From Niastella sp. OAS944 (GTDB lineage Bacteria > Bacteroidota > Bacteroidia > Chitinophagales > Chitinophagaceae), in contig JANUBW010000004.1 of assembly GCA_024809215.1 (NCBI GenBank), positions 310,001 through 374,000 on the forward strand: a stretch of DNA of 64,000 nucleotides, in the 5' to 3' direction. The notes beneath the pieces were generated by a model, which was not told the origin of the DNA, searched no databases, and saw only the letters and a list, made by a program, of their open reading frames with translations. This document shows positions 61,554 to 64,000 of this stretch, piece by piece; position 1 is the stretch's first letter; the number at the start of each line of letters is the position of its first letter. The position numbers and the translations under genes are program-made.

Positions 61554-63983
61554 CTACAACTCACTATCCCCTTCCTGCGTTCCAGATTTAAACTCTTCTA
61601 TCGGCACCAACTGTAATTTCGACGGATCTACTTTTACATACTTTACCCGCTGACGGCGCCAGGTGTATACAATGTGTATCATACCATCTGCACCCTGTAT
61701 AACCGACGGATATGAATACTGGCTTACAGGTGAATCTTCCAGCACCAATGCCGCTTTCCATTCTTTACCATCTTTTGAAACAGCTACATTCAATGGGGTA
61801 CGGGCTCCTTTTGGTGCACCCTTGGGGGTAGCTACGTGGTTGTATACTATCAGCTGACGGCCATCTTGTAAGCTTACCGCATCGGTACCCGAGTTGTTAT
61901 TAGGCAAACTGCTTGTTGTAAGTGGCGACCAGGTTTTTCCATTATCGGTTGACCATGACTCTACCACAGCAGCGCTTTTGCTGCGACACAGTATTTGCAA
62001 CCTGCCATCTTTATGAACCAGTATGCTGGGCTGAATGGCAAAGATCTTTTTATCGGGATTAATGGGGCCAACCATTCGCCAGGTTTTGCCCTTATCCGAT
62101 GATACTTCAAAATGCACCGTCCAGCCACTGCCTTCTTTACTCGATGGACAAACGATATCACCATTGCTCAACATCACCGGTTTGTTCTTTACGGGACCTA
62201 AAAAGCCATCGGGCATCGCCTCAGGTTTACCCCAGGTAACCCCGTTATCTGAAGAGCGAATGACCCAGGCCTTCCAACCACCTACGTTTGGCCCAACTTT
62301 ATAGAACAACAATAATTCGCCATTGGGTATTTGAAACAATACCGGGTTCCAACATGCGTAGCGCAACGTATCGTTTACTCTTCCGTTGGCCACGTTAACG
62401 GGTTCCGTCCATTTATTATTAACCCGGCGGCTTACCCAAATACATACATCGGGGTTTCTTTCTTTTGTTCCGCCAAACCAGGCAGTAACCAATCCTTTCG
62501 GGGTTTCTGCAATAGTAGCAGCATGGCTTTCGGGGAAAGAAGTTTTATTAAAGATAAACTCATCGGTAACGATTCCGTTTTTGAGCTTATAAGTAGAAAC
62601 AAAAGAGTAATCACCAGAGCCTGCTTCAAACACCGCCTTCCTGCCTTCCATTTTTATAAACCGAAGACCTTCTACCTGGGTTACCGCCTTACCACCTTCT
62701 GTAATATGCTGCACATCATCGGCGGGAATATACAGTAACGCGGTTGTATTGGCAGGCACGGTCACCTTCCAGGTAAACCGGTCAATACTGTTCTTCCACG
62801 AACTTTTTACAAGACCATGAACCGAGTTGTAAGAAGCATTTACAAAGGTCAACCCATCTAACGGCGTAGGCTGCATGATGATCTTTTTGAATGCGCTTGC
62901 AACAACATCTGACTTAATACCTGCTGCGTTCTCATACATCCATACCAACAGGTCGCCCAGCAACATCACGTGGTTTTGTGAGTTCATGCTGGGGTTGGCA
63001 GTATTACCATTCCATAATTCCCAAATGGTGGTTGCGCCGTTCTTTACCATATAACCCCATGAAGGATAAGTAGTATCTGAAATAAGGGTATATGCCAGAT
63101 CGGGCAGTTTGTAATCGCTTAAACAACGCATGAGCCATTGAGTACCTATAACCCCGGTGCTAATATGGCCATGATTCTCTACCCATAACTTATGTGCTAT
63201 TTTATCAAACACCACTTGTTTTGCACTATCGGGTGTAAGACCAAAATACACGGGCAGCAAATTGGCCGTTACGGTATTATTGTCGTAGCATTTCTTTTGC
63301 TTGTTGTAGAAACGATCATTAAAAGCCTGTTGAATATTCTTACCCAAATCGGCAAATGCTTTTGCATCTTCAGGCCTGTTTATAAGACCGGCAAACTTTT
63401 GCATATACCACAACATGCGATAAAAATAAGCGGTGGCAATGAGTGTTCCGTTTGTATTACGCAGGCTGTCTTTTGAGTGTATCAATTCCGGAGATTCAGG
63501 GGGTACACACCAATCGCCATATTTATCTTTCGAAATAAGATAATCCTTCATGAACTTACCCTGCATGTATGCCAGCCATTTTTTCATGGAAGCATAATGC
63601 TTTTCAATTACCCGCTTATCGCCGTACTGATTATACAGCATATCGGCAATAATGAGATAGGTGCCGGGCCAGGTCATGTTATCGCTATAATAGTTCCAGT
63701 AAGCCGGTGTAACATCAGGAATGGAACCTTCTTCTGTTTGCGCCTCTTCTATATCCTGCAACCATTTGGCGTACAGGTTACCATTGGCAAACAAAAAGCT
63801 TTCGCCTAAAGAACCAATGGCATGGTCGGCCAGCCAGGGCATACGCTCGTTGCGTTGCGGGCAATCTAAAGGCATGCCCTTGTAGTTGCCGCTGATACCC
63901 CACCAGGCATTCTTATGGATCTTATTAATTATTTCGTTCGACGTTTCAAGTGTTCCTGTTGTTGCCAGATCATCATAGATCAC
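61554..63983 (-). CDS. GH78 alpha-L-rhamnosidase fused to sialidase-like BNR propeller, N-terminus outside window
   Basis: The 809 visible residues start inside a GH78 (alpha/alpha)6 domain: MPLDCPQRNERMPWLADH is the substrate motif, TIWELWNGNTANPSMNSQNHVML the later catalytic region, and a C-terminal beta-sandwich ends near residue 480. A complete propeller follows (~480-809) with FPESHAATI, AWFGGTKERNPDVCIWVS and three Asp boxes (SSDNGVTWG, SSDKGKTWR, STDNGKTWS), ending in a BNR_2 sialidase-like fold. The ATG at 63983 is only the first in the window; GH78 normally has several hundred residues before this point. The substrate of the propeller is unknown. Confidence 0.88.
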   Translation of the reverse strand: MIYDDLATTGTLETSNEIINKIHKNAWWGISGNYKGMPLDCPQRNERMPWLADHAIGSLGESFLFANGNLYAKWLQDIEEAQTEEGSIPDVTPAYWNYYSDNMTWPGTYLIIADMLYNQYGDKRVIEKHYASMKKWLAYMQGKFMKDYLISKDKYGDWCVPPESPELIHSKDSLRNTNGTLIATAYFYRMLWYMQKFAGLINRPEDAKAFADLGKNIQQAFNDRFYNKQKKCYDNNTVTANLLPVYFGLTPDSAKQVVFDKIAHKLWVENHGHISTGVIGTQWLMRCLSDYKLPDLAYTLISDTTYPSWGYMVKNGATTIWELWNGNTANPSMNSQNHVMLLGDLLVWMYENAAGIKSDVVASAFKKIIMQPTPLDGLTFVNASYNSVHGLVKSSWKNSIDRFTWKVTVPANTTALLYIPADDVQHITEGGKAVTQVEGLRFIKMEGRKAVFEAGSGDYSFVSTYKLKNGIVTDEFIFNKTSFPESHAATIAETPKGLVTAWFGGTKERNPDVCIWVSRRVNNKWTEPVNVANGRVNDTLRYACWNPVLFQIPNGELLLFYKVGPNVGGWKAWVIRSSDNGVTWGKPEAMPDGFLGPVKNKPVMLSNGDIVCPSSKEGSGWTVHFEVSSDKGKTWRMVGPINPDKKIFAIQPSILVHKDGRLQILCRSKSAAVVESWSTDNGKTWSPLTTSSLPNNNSGTDAVSLQDGRQLIVYNHVATPKGAPKGARTPLNVAVSKDGKEWKAALVLEDSPVSQYSYPSVIQGADGMIHIVYTWRRQRVKYVKVDPSKLQLVPIEEFKSGTQEGDSEL

Positions 63984-64000
63984 TTTACCTTCAAAATCAT

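Overview
The window looks like chromosome of a member of the Bacteroidota, most likely the Chitinophagaceae (Niastella/Chitinophaga relatives). The evidence is a TonB receptor with a carboxypeptidase-regulatory N-domain, many secreted and lipobox proteins with Bacteroidota-style signal peptides, a DUF983 protein, a thiS-C-(E)-D-E-G-H thiamine operon behind a TPP riboswitch, and a long string of plant-cell-wall glycosidases. This placement rests on gene content only. I saw no rRNA, tRNA, CRISPR array, transposase or phage gene.

Layout. 1-6420: end of an AraC regulator, a DUF983 membrane protein, an FCP1-like phosphatase, a caspase-like protease with a tightly linked unknown partner, a perfect bidirectional terminator, an acetyltransferase, a 21-bp tandem array with a large palindrome, and a secreted unknown. 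6422-14691: a calcineurin-like phosphoesterase, a glutaminase-A-like secreted protein, a Ca2+ P-type ATPase, an Asp-box lipoprotein, an outer-membrane-type protein and a Pro/Glu-rich small protein. 14893-17585: a small stress group (phosphoribosyltransferase, HPF-like ribosome factor, flavodoxin, two-domain Usp). 17915-24400: the thiamine operon, read right to left. 24788-30779: a GH16-like lipoprotein, then a probable metal-uptake cassette (Cys-motif secreted protein, TonB receptor, PepSY membrane protein). 30778-31086: a second 21-bp array. 31104-63983 and beyond: a large carbohydrate locus.

The carbohydrate locus combines GH127, GH106, two GH78 (one fused to a sialidase-like propeller), a GH141-like beta-helix protein, a DUF5703 enzyme, an esterase with an STN-like domain, two SSS symporters and a BASS transporter. 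Two acid-sugar modules are embedded in it: (i) a RuBisCO-like protein, a DUF1537 kinase and an Asp/Glu-racemase-like protein; (ii) an Fe-ADH, a DapA-like aldolase, a PdxA2-like dehydrogenase, a second DUF1537 kinase and an SSS symporter, all nearly overlapping. The enzyme set resembles rhamnogalacturonan-II breakdown followed by catabolism of its apiose or other branched and acid sugars. No SusC/SusD pair lies in the window.

The most unusual feature is not a gene. Most longer intergenic gaps hold degenerate tandem repeats with a period of exactly 7 bp (sometimes 8), often arranged as two inverted arms. Different loci use different heptamers, the register is kept for up to 12 units, and arrays run into stop codons and gene ends. 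The two 21-bp arrays (3 x 7) may belong to the same phenomenon. One palindromic element has also entered the thiE-like gene in frame.
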